DNA of 22,501 nt from DATFWC01 sp045801465 (GCA_045801465.1 JBJMSU010000155.1:1-22501), one strand, 5' to 3'; counted from the first letter of the stretch, positions 7,971-16,431 are shown. Made by a program: numbers and translations. The notes: generated by a model not told the origin, from the sequence alone.

Positions 7971-8132
7971 TCCGTAGGGTGGGCAAATTCGCCTGCTGTG
8001 GTGCTGATGGGTGGGCGAGCCGCCATAGCGGCGAGGGAACGGCGCGATCGCGAATTTCCCTCGCGATCGTTGTGACGATCGCTCGCCCACCATGGCAGAG
8101 CCGAGATCGCGCGCCATTGCCCACCCTACGGA
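7971..8132. repeat. GTAGGGTGGGC-family palindromic repeat, copy 3 (left-arm deletion)
   Basis: A perfect 15-base terminal inverted repeat is present: TCCGTAGGGTGGGCA at 7971-7985 and TGCCCACCCTACGGA at 8118-8132. The interior is highly similar to copy 1 (296-480) from the AAATTCGCCTG segment onward. It lacks about 27 bases of the left inner arm that copy 1 has, so the long stem is lost, while the right arm (GCGAATTTCCC to CTCGCCCACC) is intact. It lies just downstream of the ABC importer ATPase gene and upstream of the dehydrogenase gene. Confidence 0.85.
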
Positions 8133-8157
8133 GTCAAAAACGTCCGCATCTGCGGCC

Positions 8158-8949
8158 TTACCACCACAACGCCGCGCCGGCGCTTGCGCGCACATCATCG
8201 TCGGGGGCAACGACCGCGCGGTCGAGCGAACGGTCGAGCGCCGTAAGCACGCGGCGCTTGACGGAATCGAAAGCAGCCGACTGGCGGTCGCGCGGGCGCG
8301 GCAGATCCGCCGCCACCTCGGAGAACATTCGTCCCGGACGCGGGCGCATGACCATGATGCGATCGGCGAGCACCACCGCCTCGTCAACATCGTGGGTGAC
8401 CACCAGCAGGGTGGGCTTGAAGTCCGCCCACAGGTCGAGCAGGTGGTCCTGCAGGTCCGCGCGGGTGAAAGCGTCGAGGGCCGAGAAGGGCTCGTCCAGC
8501 AGCAGCACTTCCGGCCGTGTCACCAGAGCGCGTGCCAAAGCGGCGCGCTGGGCCTGGCCGCCGGACAGTTCGCGCGGCCACACGCCCGCCTTCTCGTGCA
8601 GCCCGACGCGCTCGAGCTGCATGGCGACGCGCGCAGCGCGCTCCTCGCGCGGCCGGTGCTCGAGCCCGAAACCGACATTGCCGGCGACGCTGAGCCAGGG
8701 CAGCAGGCGCGCCTCCTGGAACACGATGCCGATTTTCTCGTGCGGCCCCGTGATCGGTGCGCCGTCCAACGTGATGGCGCCCTGCGTCGGCCGATCGAGA
8801 CCGGAGACGAGCCGCAACAAAGTCGACTTGCCGCACCCCGACCCGCCCACGACGACGACGATCTCGCCGAGGCCGACCTCGAGTGCGATGCCATCGAGCG
8901 CGCGCACGCCGTTGGGATAGGTCTTGCCGACGTTTTGGAGGACGAGCAT
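8158..8949 (-). CDS. ABC importer ATP-binding protein, sulfonate/nitrate/taurine type
   Basis: The 263-residue cytoplasmic ATPase is of the SsuB/TauB/NrtD type and powers the importer whose permease and receptor are encoded just upstream. Visible motifs are Walker A GGSGCGKST (35-43), Q-loop Q78 in IVFQEARLLPW, signature LSGGQ (129-133), Walker B VLLLDEPFSALD and the switch His in VVTHDVDEA. The VFQEARLLPWLSVAGNV stretch is typical of this subfamily. The ATG at 8949 lies 9 bases after the permease stop. The stop is followed 25 bases later by repeat copy 3, which may end the transcript. Substrate is not decided by the ATPase; sulfonate, nitrate, taurine or thiamine-precursor uptake are all possible. 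Confidence 0.92.
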   Translation of the reverse strand: MLVLQNVGKTYPNGVRALDGIALEVGLGEIVVVVGGSGCGKSTLLRLVSGLDRPTQGAITLDGAPITGPHEKIGIVFQEARLLPWLSVAGNVGFGLEHRPREERAARVAMQLERVGLHEKAGVWPRELSGGQAQRAALARALVTRPEVLLLDEPFSALDAFTRADLQDHLLDLWADFKPTLLVVTHDVDEAVVLADRIMVMRPRPGRMFSEVAADLPRPRDRQSAAFDSVKRRVLTALDRSLDRAVVAPDDDVRASAGAALWW

Positions 8950-8958
8950 CCATGGTCC

Positions 8959-9795
8959 TCACTGGTGCGCGACGACGTCTTCCCAGCGCAGGAACGGGGC
9001 AGTGGCGGCCGCAAGGAGCGCGTCGGAGATCTTGCCGAGCACCGCGAAGGCGAGAATCGCCGCGACGATCTCGGCGGGCTTGCCGAGTTGCTGGCCGTCG
9101 ATCAGGAGATAGCCGAGGCCTTCCGATGCGCCCATGAACTCTGCGGCGATCACGAACATCCAGCCGAGACCTAAGCCGGCACGCAAGGACACCACATAGG
9201 TGGGGAGTACGGCGGGAAGCAGGATGCGCCGGACCATGGCGGTCGGCGACAGGCGAAACACCCGCCCCACCTCGACGATCTTGCGGTCGACCGAGAGGAT
9301 CGCGCCCATGAGACCGAGATAGATCGGAAAGAACACGCCGACGGCGATCAGCGCGACCTTGGAGGTCTCGAAGATCCCGAGCCACAGAATGAACAGTGGA
9401 ATCCACGCGATCGATGGAACAGCCCGCAGGCCCTGAAGGGTCGGATCGACGAGGCGGCGGGCCAGACCCGAATAGCCGGAGATCGCGCCCAACAGTGTTC
9501 CGGCCAGGGTTCCCAATGCGAAGCCGACCGCAACGCGCAGCACCGTCGCGATCACGTGGCGCTGCAGCTCGCCGGTGCGCGCCAAGTCGGCAAATTCCTC
9601 AAAGATGCGCGACGGTGGCGGCAGAAGTCGTCCGTCGGACAGCCCGATACGTACCGTGATCTCCCACAACAGCGCGGCGCCCACGGGCAACAAGAGGCCG
9701 AGCGCCGGCCGCGCCAAGCGCGCCAGCCGGTCGGCAGGGGCTTGCCTCGCCGGAGCGGAGCGTTCGGCCGTCGCGGTCACGGACACAAGAGACAT
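8959..9795 (-). CDS. ABC importer permease, sulfonate/nitrate/taurine type
   Basis: The 278-residue inner-membrane permease of the SsuC/TauC family has an N-terminal cytoplasmic stretch of about 30 residues and then roughly six membrane helices. The family features are the LLPPPSRIFEEFADL segment after the first helix and the ATPase-contacting EAA loop near residues 180-210 (EVGRVFRLSPTAMVRRILLP). The GLGLGWMFVIAAEFMGASEGLGYLL block is also highly typical. It stands between the receptor gene (154 bases upstream) and the ATPase gene (9 bases downstream). The 154-base gap after the receptor gene holds no other gene I can support. Confidence 0.92.
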   Translation of the reverse strand: MSLVSVTATAERSAPARQAPADRLARLARPALGLLLPVGAALLWEITVRIGLSDGRLLPPPSRIFEEFADLARTGELQRHVIATVLRVAVGFALGTLAGTLLGAISGYSGLARRLVDPTLQGLRAVPSIAWIPLFILWLGIFETSKVALIAVGVFFPIYLGLMGAILSVDRKIVEVGRVFRLSPTAMVRRILLPAVLPTYVVSLRAGLGLGWMFVIAAEFMGASEGLGYLLIDGQQLGKPAEIVAAILAFAVLGKISDALLAAATAPFLRWEDVVAHQ

Positions 9796-9949
9796 GGGGC
9801 GGCTTGGAATTGCAATGCGATAAATGTCATCCCGATGGGCGACCGCATCGCGGCTACGACAGAAAGCGCCACAGTCGGGGAGGTGCTGACGGCGAGGCGC
9901 CTGGCTCGGCGGCCAAGCGGTTCGCCAGCATCCCCGATGAACGAAAGCG

Positions 9950-10927
9950 TCAATTGCCCGGCAGCGGGACGCGGTCGTCGATCAGCGCATCGACGGTCGC
10001 CTTGACATCGACGCTCGCCGCAACCACGCCGGCCTGCTGCAGCGCGAGGCCGGCGGCCAGGATCGACTCCCGCTGCGGCGCGCCAATACGGCTGTGGGTG
10101 AGCTCGGTGCGCTCCTTGAGCTGCTTGTCGACGACCGCTTCGGGCAGCTTTGTCGCCGCGATGAAGACCCGTTTCACCTCGTCGTAATTGGCGAGCGAGA
10201 ATTTCCGCGCGTCCTCGTACACGGCGAGCACGCGCCGCACCAGGTCGGGATGATCGCGCAGGAACTCCTCGCGCACGTTGAGGATGCCCCACGTGTTGGC
10301 TTCCGGCTTGCGGTAGAACAGCCGTGCGCCGTCCTCGACCTCGGCTTGCGCCATCATAGGATCGAGGCCCGCCCACGCCTGCACGTCGCCGCGGATCAGC
10401 GCCGTCTTGCCGTCCGGATGCTGCAGCAGGACCGGCGTGATGTCGCGCTCGCCCAAGCCCACGCTCTGCAGCGCGCGCACGAGGAAGATGTGCGGATCGG
10501 TGCCGCGCGTCACCGCGACGCGCTTGCCTTTGAGATCCTCGATCTTGGCGATCGATGTCTCCTTGCGGGTGACGAGCGCGGTCCATTCCGGACGCGAATA
10601 GACGTAGATCGACTTGATCGGATTGCCGTTGATCTTCGCCACCAAGGCGGCGGCGCCGGCCGTGGAGCCGAAATCGATCGAGCCGGCATTGAGGAACTCG
10701 AGCGCCTTGTTGGAGCCGAGCGTCTGCACCCAGCGGATCGAGACGCCCTCGCGGGCGAACTCCTTCTCCAGGAGCCCCTTCTCCTTCAGCACCATGGAGA
10801 CGGGATTGTAGGTCGCCCAATCGATGCGGATCTCCTTCGGATTGTCCGCCGCGAACAAAGCCGAGCTGGGCGCAAGTCCGACCAGAAGCACCGAGACGAG
10901 CACCATGCGTCGCGAGAACAAGGACAT
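9950..10927 (-). CDS. ABC importer substrate-binding protein, aliphatic sulfonate (SsuA) type
   Basis: The 325-residue periplasmic receptor belongs to the SsuA/NrtA/TauA family. A signal peptide is evident at residues 1-27 (MSLFSRRMVLVSVLLVG, cleavage near ALFAAD). The mature part has the family blocks LEFLNAGSIDFGSTAGAAAL and LKGKRVAVTRGTDPH, then DVQAWAGLDPMMAQAE and EEFLRDHPDLVRRVL. The ATG at 10927 is chosen because a strong ribosome site (GGAGG, 5 bases upstream) precedes it and a signal peptide follows. An open frame continues upstream to 11083, but it would run through the likely promoter. It is the first gene of the importer operon. Ligand identity (sulfonate or similar) is family-level inference. 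Confidence 0.9.
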   Translation of the reverse strand: MSLFSRRMVLVSVLLVGLAPSSALFAADNPKEIRIDWATYNPVSMVLKEKGLLEKEFAREGVSIRWVQTLGSNKALEFLNAGSIDFGSTAGAAALVAKINGNPIKSIYVYSRPEWTALVTRKETSIAKIEDLKGKRVAVTRGTDPHIFLVRALQSVGLGERDITPVLLQHPDGKTALIRGDVQAWAGLDPMMAQAEVEDGARLFYRKPEANTWGILNVREEFLRDHPDLVRRVLAVYEDARKFSLANYDEVKRVFIAATKLPEAVVDKQLKERTELTHSRIGAPQRESILAAGLALQQAGVVAASVDVKATVDALIDDRVPLPGN

Positions 10928-11054
10928 GAAAACCTCCGAAAGAGTGACGGCCGAGCTTTGCGGGACCGAGACCGTCCATGTGGCGGTCGGGAGGCAAGGA
11001 GCGGCGCGATCGAGCTGCACTTTGTGCCTCGGCAGGCTGCTGTGATACGTTTGT

Positions 11055-11083
11055 CCTATATAGAGGCAAATTTTGCCGGTCAA
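11055..11083 (-). promoter_or_regulatory. Putative promoter of the ABC importer operon with palindrome in the spacer
   Basis: Read on the minus strand there is TTGACC (-35, 11083-11078), a 17-base spacer, and TATAGG (-10, 11060-11055). The spacer begins with a perfect 13-base palindrome, GGCAAAATTTGCC (11065-11077), directly abutting the -35. A regulator bound there would control the promoter. Transcription would start near 11048, giving a leader of about 120 bases before the receptor gene. TTTTGCCGG recurs at about 11101-11109 in the same orientation. Confidence 0.45.
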
Positions 11084-11237
11084 TTAGGATGCATGACTGT
11101 TTTTGCCGGCTGGAGTGAAAGATAATTCCACAGAGAGCCGCGTCAGAAGGCGATTGCCGAGTTCCGGGAACGGCGTGGAAAACGTGGTCGAAGCAAGAGT
11201 GACAGGACTCGCGCGCTCGGCTATCCCGGTTGCCACC

Positions 11238-14042
11238 ATGCTGAATGCCGCCGCCGAGGCCCGCTCGGCCGGGCTGCTCGATGCGGAGAGCCTGGCAGCC
11301 GACCTGACGAAGCTCGCCGCGACTCACGGCGGCAATGAGCGCGAGCTGCGATCCGCCGTCGCCCAGCATCTCAAGACGGCCTTGATGGAAGGCCGCGCCA
11401 AGGCGGAGCGCCTCCTGCTCGACGATGGTCGCGGAAGGCTGTGCGCCGAGCGGCTGTGCCTGATGCAGGACGAGATCATCCGGCTCTTGTACGAGTTCGC
11501 CGCCGCGCACCTCTATCCGTCGCAAAATCCGTCCGAAGCCGAGCACATGGCGGTGATCGCTACGGGCGGGTATGGGCGCGGGCTGCTCGCGCCCGGTTCC
11601 GATATCGATCTCTTGTTCCTGCTTCCCTACAAGCAGACGGCCTGGGGCGAATCGGTCGCCGAGACGATCCTCTATTGCCTGTGGGACATGGGGCTGAAAG
11701 TCGGGCACGCCACCCGATCCCTTGCCGAGTGCATCCGCCAGGCCAAGGCCGATATGACGGTGCGCACCTCGGTGCTCGAGGCGCGCTACCTGCTCGGCGA
11801 CCACAAGCTCTTCGATGACCTCGTCACCCGCTTCAACAAGGAGGTCGTTCACGGCACCGTCCCGCAGTTCGTCGCCGCCAAGCTCGCCGAGCGCGAGGAG
11901 CGTCACCGCCGCGCCGGCCAATCGCGCTACCTGGTCGAGCCGAACGTCAAGGACGGCAAGGGCGGCTTGCGCGATCTCCACACCCTGTTCTGGATGGCGA
12001 AGTACGCCTATCGCGTGCACGAGCCGGCCGAGCTCATCGAGCGCGGCGTGTTCGACGAGCGCGAATACCAGTTGTTCCGGCGCTGCGAAGATTTCCTCTG
12101 GTCGGTCCGCTGCAACATGCACTTCCTCACCGGCCGCGCCGAGGAGCGGCTCGCCTTCGACATCCAGCGCGAGATCGCCGTTCGCCTCGGCTACACCGAG
12201 CGGCCCGGCTTGCAGGACGTCGAGCGCTTCATGAAGCACTATTTCCTGGTCGCCAAGGACGTGGGCGACCTCACCGCGATCCTGTGCGCCGGGCTCGAGG
12301 ATCGCGAGGCGAAGCCGGTGCCGATGCTCAATCGCGTCATTGCCAAGTTTCGCCCGCGCGGCCGGCGGCCGTTACGCGAAAGCGAGGACTTCATCATCGA
12401 CAACAACCGCATCAACGTCGCCGACGCGGAAGTGTTTCGCCGCGACCCGGTGAACCTGATCCGGCTGTTCCATATCGCCCAGCGCCACCGCGTCATTCTC
12501 CATCCCGATGCCATGCGGGCAGCCTCCCGCTCGCTCAAGCTCATCGACAAGAGCCTGCGCGAGGACGCGGAGGCGAACCGGTTGTTCCTCGAAATCCTCA
12601 CCGCCAAGAACGACGCCGAGATCGTGCTCCGCCGCATGAACGAAACCGGCGTGCTCGGCCGCTTTGTGCCGGATTTCGGCCGCATCGTCGCGATGATGCA
12701 GTTCAACATGTATCACCACTACACGGTGGACGAACATCTGTTGCGCTGCATTGGTGTGCTGGCCGAGATCGAGCGCGGCGAGAGCCCGGACTACGGCCTC
12801 GCCAACGACCTCATCCGCTCGATCCAGCCGGAACATCGCAAGGTTCTCTATGTCGCGCTGTTCCTGCACGACATCGCCAAGGGACGCGTCGAGGACCATT
12901 CGATCGCGGGCGCGCGCATCGCCCGCCGTTTGTGCCCGCGCCTGGGTTTTTCCGCCGCCGATATCGAAATGGTCGCCTGGCTGGTCGAATACCACCTGCT
13001 GATGTCGACGATTGCCCAGTCGCGCGACCTGTCCGACCGCAAGACCATCGAGAATTTCGCCGCCGTGATGCAATCGCTCGAGCGTATGAAGCTCGTGGCG
13101 ATCCTCACCACGGCGGATATTCGCGCGGTCGGCCCCGGCGTGTGGAACGGCTGGAAGGCGCAGCTCCTGCGCACGCTCTATTACGAGACCGAGCCGGTGC
13201 TGACCGGCGGCTTCTCCGAGGTCAACCGCGCCCAGCGCGTGGCGCTGGCGCAGGCCGAGTTCACCGCCGAGCTCAAGGACTGGCCGCCGGCGGAGCTCGA
13301 CGCCTACGTGGCGCGCCACTATCCGGCCTACTGGCTCAAGGTCGACCTGCCGCACAAGCTCACGCACGCACGCTTCGTGCGTTCGGCTGAGCAGGCGGGC
13401 CGCTCTGTGGCGACCGGCGTCGGCTTCGATGCGGCACGCGGCGTGACCGAGCTGACCGTGCTGGCGCCCGATCACCCGCGCCTGCTCTCGATCATTGCCG
13501 GCGCCTGCGCGGTGGCCGGCGCCAACATCGTCGATGCGCAGATCTTCACCACCACCGATGGAATGGCGTTGGACACGATCTCGGTGTCCCGGGAGTTCGA
13601 TCGCGACGAGGACGAGGGGCGGCGCGCCGTGCGCATCGCCGACACGATCGAGCGGGCGCTGCGTGGCGATCTCCGCCTGCCGGAAGTCGTGGCCAAGCGT
13701 GCCGTTCCCAAGGGCCGCATCAAGGCCTTCGCGGTCGAGCCGGAGGTGATGATCAACAACCAGTGGTCCAACCGCTATACGGTCGTGGAAGTCAACGGGC
13801 TCGATCGGCCCGGCCTGCTCTACGAGCTCACCGCGACCTTATCGAAGCTCAGCCTCAACATCGCCTCGGCACACGTGGCGACGTTCGGCGAGCGCGTGGT
13901 GGACGTGTTCTACGTCACCGACTTGCTGGGAGCGAAGATCGACGCGGCACCGCGGCAGGCGGCGATCAAGCGCGCGCTGATCCAGCTCTTCGCCACGCCG
14001 GCGGAGGCGGCGCCCAAGCCCGCCAAGGCGGCCGCCGGGTGA
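11238..14042 (+). CDS. glnD: Bifunctional [protein-PII] uridylyltransferase / uridylyl-removing enzyme GlnD
   Basis: GlnD senses glutamine and adds or removes UMP on PII proteins, setting nitrogen assimilation. Counting from the ATG at 11238 (934 residues), the nucleotidyltransferase domain has GGYGRG (110-115) and the metal-binding SDIDL (D122, D124). The HD hydrolase domain has HHYTVDEH (about 493-500) and HDIAKG (H544, D545). Two C-terminal ACT domains follow, near 736 (TELTVLAPDHPRLLSIIAG) and 846 (YTVVEVNGLDRPGLLYEL). All four domains look intact. The frame is open to a TTG at 11103, but ATG 11238 gives the usual rhizobial length; no strong ribosome site marks either. It diverges from the ABC importer operon. 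The stop is followed by a 173-base gap before the PBP gene. Confidence 0.96.
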   Translation: MLNAAAEARSAGLLDAESLAADLTKLAATHGGNERELRSAVAQHLKTALMEGRAKAERLLLDDGRGRLCAERLCLMQDEIIRLLYEFAAAHLYPSQNPSEAEHMAVIATGGYGRGLLAPGSDIDLLFLLPYKQTAWGESVAETILYCLWDMGLKVGHATRSLAECIRQAKADMTVRTSVLEARYLLGDHKLFDDLVTRFNKEVVHGTVPQFVAAKLAEREERHRRAGQSRYLVEPNVKDGKGGLRDLHTLFWMAKYAYRVHEPAELIERGVFDEREYQLFRRCEDFLWSVRCNMHFLTGRAEERLAFDIQREIAVRLGYTERPGLQDVERFMKHYFLVAKDVGDLTAILCAGLEDREAKPVPMLNRVIAKFRPRGRRPLRESEDFIIDNNRINVADAEVFRRDPVNLIRLFHIAQRHRVILHPDAMRAASRSLKLIDKSLREDAEANRLFLEILTAKNDAEIVLRRMNETGVLGRFVPDFGRIVAMMQFNMYHHYTVDEHLLRCIGVLAEIERGESPDYGLANDLIRSIQPEHRKVLYVALFLHDIAKGRVEDHSIAGARIARRLCPRLGFSAADIEMVAWLVEYHLLMSTIAQSRDLSDRKTIENFAAVMQSLERMKLVAILTTADIRAVGPGVWNGWKAQLLRTLYYETEPVLTGGFSEVNRAQRVALAQAEFTAELKDWPPAELDAYVARHYPAYWLKVDLPHKLTHARFVRSAEQAGRSVATGVGFDAARGVTELTVLAPDHPRLLSIIAGACAVAGANIVDAQIFTTTDGMALDTISVSREFDRDEDEGRRAVRIADTIERALRGDLRLPEVVAKRAVPKGRIKAFAVEPEVMINNQWSNRYTVVEVNGLDRPGLLYELTATLSKLSLNIASAHVATFGERVVDVFYVTDLLGAKIDAAPRQAAIKRALIQLFATPAEAAPKPAKAAAG

Positions 14043-14108
14043 AGCACCGCGGCATCTCGGCCTTGTGCCGCCGCGCGCCGACCACAACCCGTGCCGATCC
14101 CGCTTGAA

Positions 14109-14140
14109 CGCCGGTTCCCGGCGCGCCCTCGGCCGTTTTT
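14109..14140 (+). terminator. Possible terminator after glnD
   Basis: A short hairpin, CGCCGG-TTC-CCGGCG (14109-14123), lies 66 bases after the glnD stop, and a run of five T residues follows at 14136-14140. The T run begins 12 bases after the stem, which is too far for a textbook intrinsic terminator, so the call is tentative. Confidence 0.3.
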
Positions 14141-14153
14141 AACTCCGCCTTAA
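14139..14153 (+). promoter_or_regulatory. CtrA-type box TTAA-N7-TTAA upstream of the PBP gene
   Basis: The bases are TTAA (14139-14142), CTCCGCC, TTAA (14150-14153), an exact match to the full CtrA recognition motif known from Caulobacter and other alphaproteobacteria. Ten bases downstream is TTTACCAT, close to a reported CtrA half-site form TTAACCAT, inside a small inverted repeat (TTACC-ATGC-GGTAA, 14164-14177). The box is about 60-75 bases before the likely PBP start, a position where a cell-cycle regulator could act. In GC-rich DNA two TTAA words at this exact spacing are unlikely by chance, but binding is untested. Confidence 0.5.
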
Positions 14154-14215
14154 ACGCCCGCATTTACCATGCGGTAAGGAGATAGCGTGCGCGCCGGGCG
14201 GCCGTGGGACGGACT

Positions 14216-16399
14216 ATGGGGTTGCGACGAAAGGCGTCTGCGCGTCGCGAGCCTCGATTCGACGCGTTTCCGATTCCCGCCTTTGGGCTGCGGCTGACGG
14301 CGCGCGATCGGCCGGCCGCGCCGCCCGCCGATGAAACGGCGCGCCGTGCGCCGGCCGCGCGCAAGGAACGGCGCCAGCCCAAGGAAGAGGCCCGGCCGCG
14401 CGCGCGCCACAACGAGGAAGAACCCGAGCCGCCGCCGCCGCGCCGTCACGCGGGAGATGGCGGCGGAAACCGCCGCTCCTTCTTCGCCCGCTTGGCTTAC
14501 TGGGGCGTGGTCCTAGGCATATGGGCCATCCTTGCGGCGGTCGGCCTCTTCGTGTGGACCGCGGCGCATCTGCCGGCCATTCAATCGCTCGAAGTGCCCA
14601 AGCGTCCGCCGGCCATCCAGATTCTCGGCCTCAACGGGCGCACCCTCGCCACCCGCGGCGACATGGGCGGCGCCGCAGTCGCGCTGAAAGACCTTCCCTC
14701 ATATCTGCCGCAGGCGTTCCTCGCCATCGAGGATCGCCGCTTCTACAAGCATCACGGCATCGATCTCTCCGGGATTGCGCGGGCTGTCGTCGCCAACGTC
14801 ATGCGTCGCAACGTGTCGCAGGGCGGCTCGACGCTGACCCAGCAGCTCGCCAAGAACCTGTTCCTGACGCAGGCCCGTACGTTCGATCGGAAAATCCAGG
14901 AGCTCGTTCTCGCGCTCTGGCTCGAGCACAAATTCACCAAGGCGGAGATTTTCGAGCTCTACCTCAACCGCATCTATTTCGGCGCCGGCGCCTATGGGGT
15001 CGAAGCGGCGGCGCAACGTTACTTCGGCAAGTCGGCGCGCCAGGTGACGCTCGCGGAAGCCGCGATGCTGGCCGGTTTGGTGAAGTCCCCCTCGCGGCTC
15101 TCGCCCGCGCGCAATCCCGACGGCGCCGAGCGCCGCGCCCATGTCGTGCTCATGGCCATGGTCGATACCGGCTTCCTCTCCGAAAAGCTGGCCAAGGCTG
15201 CTCTTGCCCAGGAGCCCCGCATTCTCAAGGCAACGGCAGGCGGGTCCGTCAACTACGTCGCCGATTGGATCATGGACGTGGTCAACGATCTGATCGGCCG
15301 TGTCGAGCAGGACATCGTGGTGGAGACCTCGATCGATCCCGCGCTGCAGACGGCCGCCGAGAAGGCGCTGATCGAGGAACTGGCGCACAAGGGCGACAAG
15401 TTCGCCGTCGGCCAGGGCGCCATTCTGGCGATGTCGCCGGACGGTGCCGTGCGTGCGCTGGTCGGCGGGCGAAACTATGCCGACAGCCAGTTCAATCGCG
15501 CGATTGCCGCCAAGCGTCAGCCCGGATCCGCCTTCAAGCCCTTCGTCTTTCTTGCCGCGCTCGAGCGCGGCTTGACGCCCGACACCATCCGCGAAGATCG
15601 CCCGATCGCCGTTAAGGGCTGGAGGCCGGAGAACTATACCCGTGAATATTTCGGTCCGGTGACGCTGACACGGGCGCTGGCGCACTCGTTGAACACGGTG
15701 GCGGTGCGTCTCGTTCTCGAGGTGGGACCCAAAGCCGTCGTGCGCACCGCGCATCGCCTCGGCATCGCTTCTCCGCTCAATCCCAACGCCTCGATCGCGC
15801 TGGGCACGTCGGAAGTCTCGGTGATCGAGCTCGTCTCGGCGTTCGCTCCGTTCGCCAATGGCGGCATGGCGATCACGCCGCGGGTGGTCGAGCAGGTGCG
15901 CAGCGTCGGCGGCAAGACGCTTTATCGCCGCGTCCCGGAGAGCCTGGGACGCATCGTCGATGAACGGCACGTCGCCATGATGAACGTCATGATGCGGGAG
16001 ACTCTGGCGAGCGGCACCGCCCACAAGGCGGACTTCTCAGGCCTGCCGGCCGCCGGCAAGACCGGGACATCGCAGGATTTCCGCGATGCCTGGTTCATCG
16101 GCTACACCAGCCATCTGGTGACCGGCGTCTGGCTCGGCAATGACGACAATTCTCCCACCCGGAAGACGACCGGCGGCGGACTGCCGGTCGAGATCTGGAG
16201 CCGCTTCATGAAGGCGGCGCACCAGGGCATCGCGGTGGCCGAACTGCCCGGCCTGCGCGGCGGCGCTGCCGCTCCGATGCCTGCGGCGACGGCGGCCATC
16301 CGCCCGCCCGCGGCGGCGGCCGAGCCGGGGCGCCCATTGCCGCCCGATGGCGCCACGCTCGACCGCTGGTTCATCGACCGGCTGTTTGGGCGCCGCTGA
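14216..16399 (+). CDS. Bifunctional class A penicillin-binding protein (PBP1A family)
   Basis: This inner-membrane enzyme polymerises and cross-links peptidoglycan. Counting from the ATG at 14216 (727 residues), a basic, proline-rich cytoplasmic tail of about 85 residues precedes one membrane segment (WGVVLGIWAILAAVGLFVW). The glycosyltransferase domain has EDRRFYKHHGID (catalytic E172) and QGGSTLTQQLAKNLFL. The transpeptidase domain has PGSAFKPF (S438, K441), SLN (S491-N493) and KTGTS (K615). All catalytic motifs are intact and the length is normal. An in-frame TAG at 14183 limits the start to GTG 14204 or ATG 14216; an AAGGAG at 14175-14180 is too far upstream for either. A CtrA-type box lies upstream. 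The gene converges on the MFS gene with 32 bases between stops. Confidence 0.94.
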   Translation: MGLRRKASARREPRFDAFPIPAFGLRLTARDRPAAPPADETARRAPAARKERRQPKEEARPRARHNEEEPEPPPPRRHAGDGGGNRRSFFARLAYWGVVLGIWAILAAVGLFVWTAAHLPAIQSLEVPKRPPAIQILGLNGRTLATRGDMGGAAVALKDLPSYLPQAFLAIEDRRFYKHHGIDLSGIARAVVANVMRRNVSQGGSTLTQQLAKNLFLTQARTFDRKIQELVLALWLEHKFTKAEIFELYLNRIYFGAGAYGVEAAAQRYFGKSARQVTLAEAAMLAGLVKSPSRLSPARNPDGAERRAHVVLMAMVDTGFLSEKLAKAALAQEPRILKATAGGSVNYVADWIMDVVNDLIGRVEQDIVVETSIDPALQTAAEKALIEELAHKGDKFAVGQGAILAMSPDGAVRALVGGRNYADSQFNRAIAAKRQPGSAFKPFVFLAALERGLTPDTIREDRPIAVKGWRPENYTREYFGPVTLTRALAHSLNTVAVRLVLEVGPKAVVRTAHRLGIASPLNPNASIALGTSEVSVIELVSAFAPFANGGMAITPRVVEQVRSVGGKTLYRRVPESLGRIVDERHVAMMNVMMRETLASGTAHKADFSGLPAAGKTGTSQDFRDAWFIGYTSHLVTGVWLGNDDNSPTRKTTGGGLPVEIWSRFMKAAHQGIAVAELPGLRGGAAAPMPAATAAIRPPAAAAEPGRPLPPDGATLDRWFIDRLFGRR

Positions 16400-16431
16400 C
16401 GCTGATCAGACGCGATCGTGAAAAACTGATC

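Noticed and set aside
9777..12239. 820-codon open frame on the minus strand across the ABC receptor gene and glnD
   Set aside because: It is an out-of-frame reading of two well-supported genes. It has no conserved motif and runs through the divergent promoter region.
16400..16431. CTGATCAG palindrome between the PBP and MFS stops as a terminator
   Set aside because: The only pairing is an 8-base self-palindrome and an imperfect second copy, with no adequate loop or T run.
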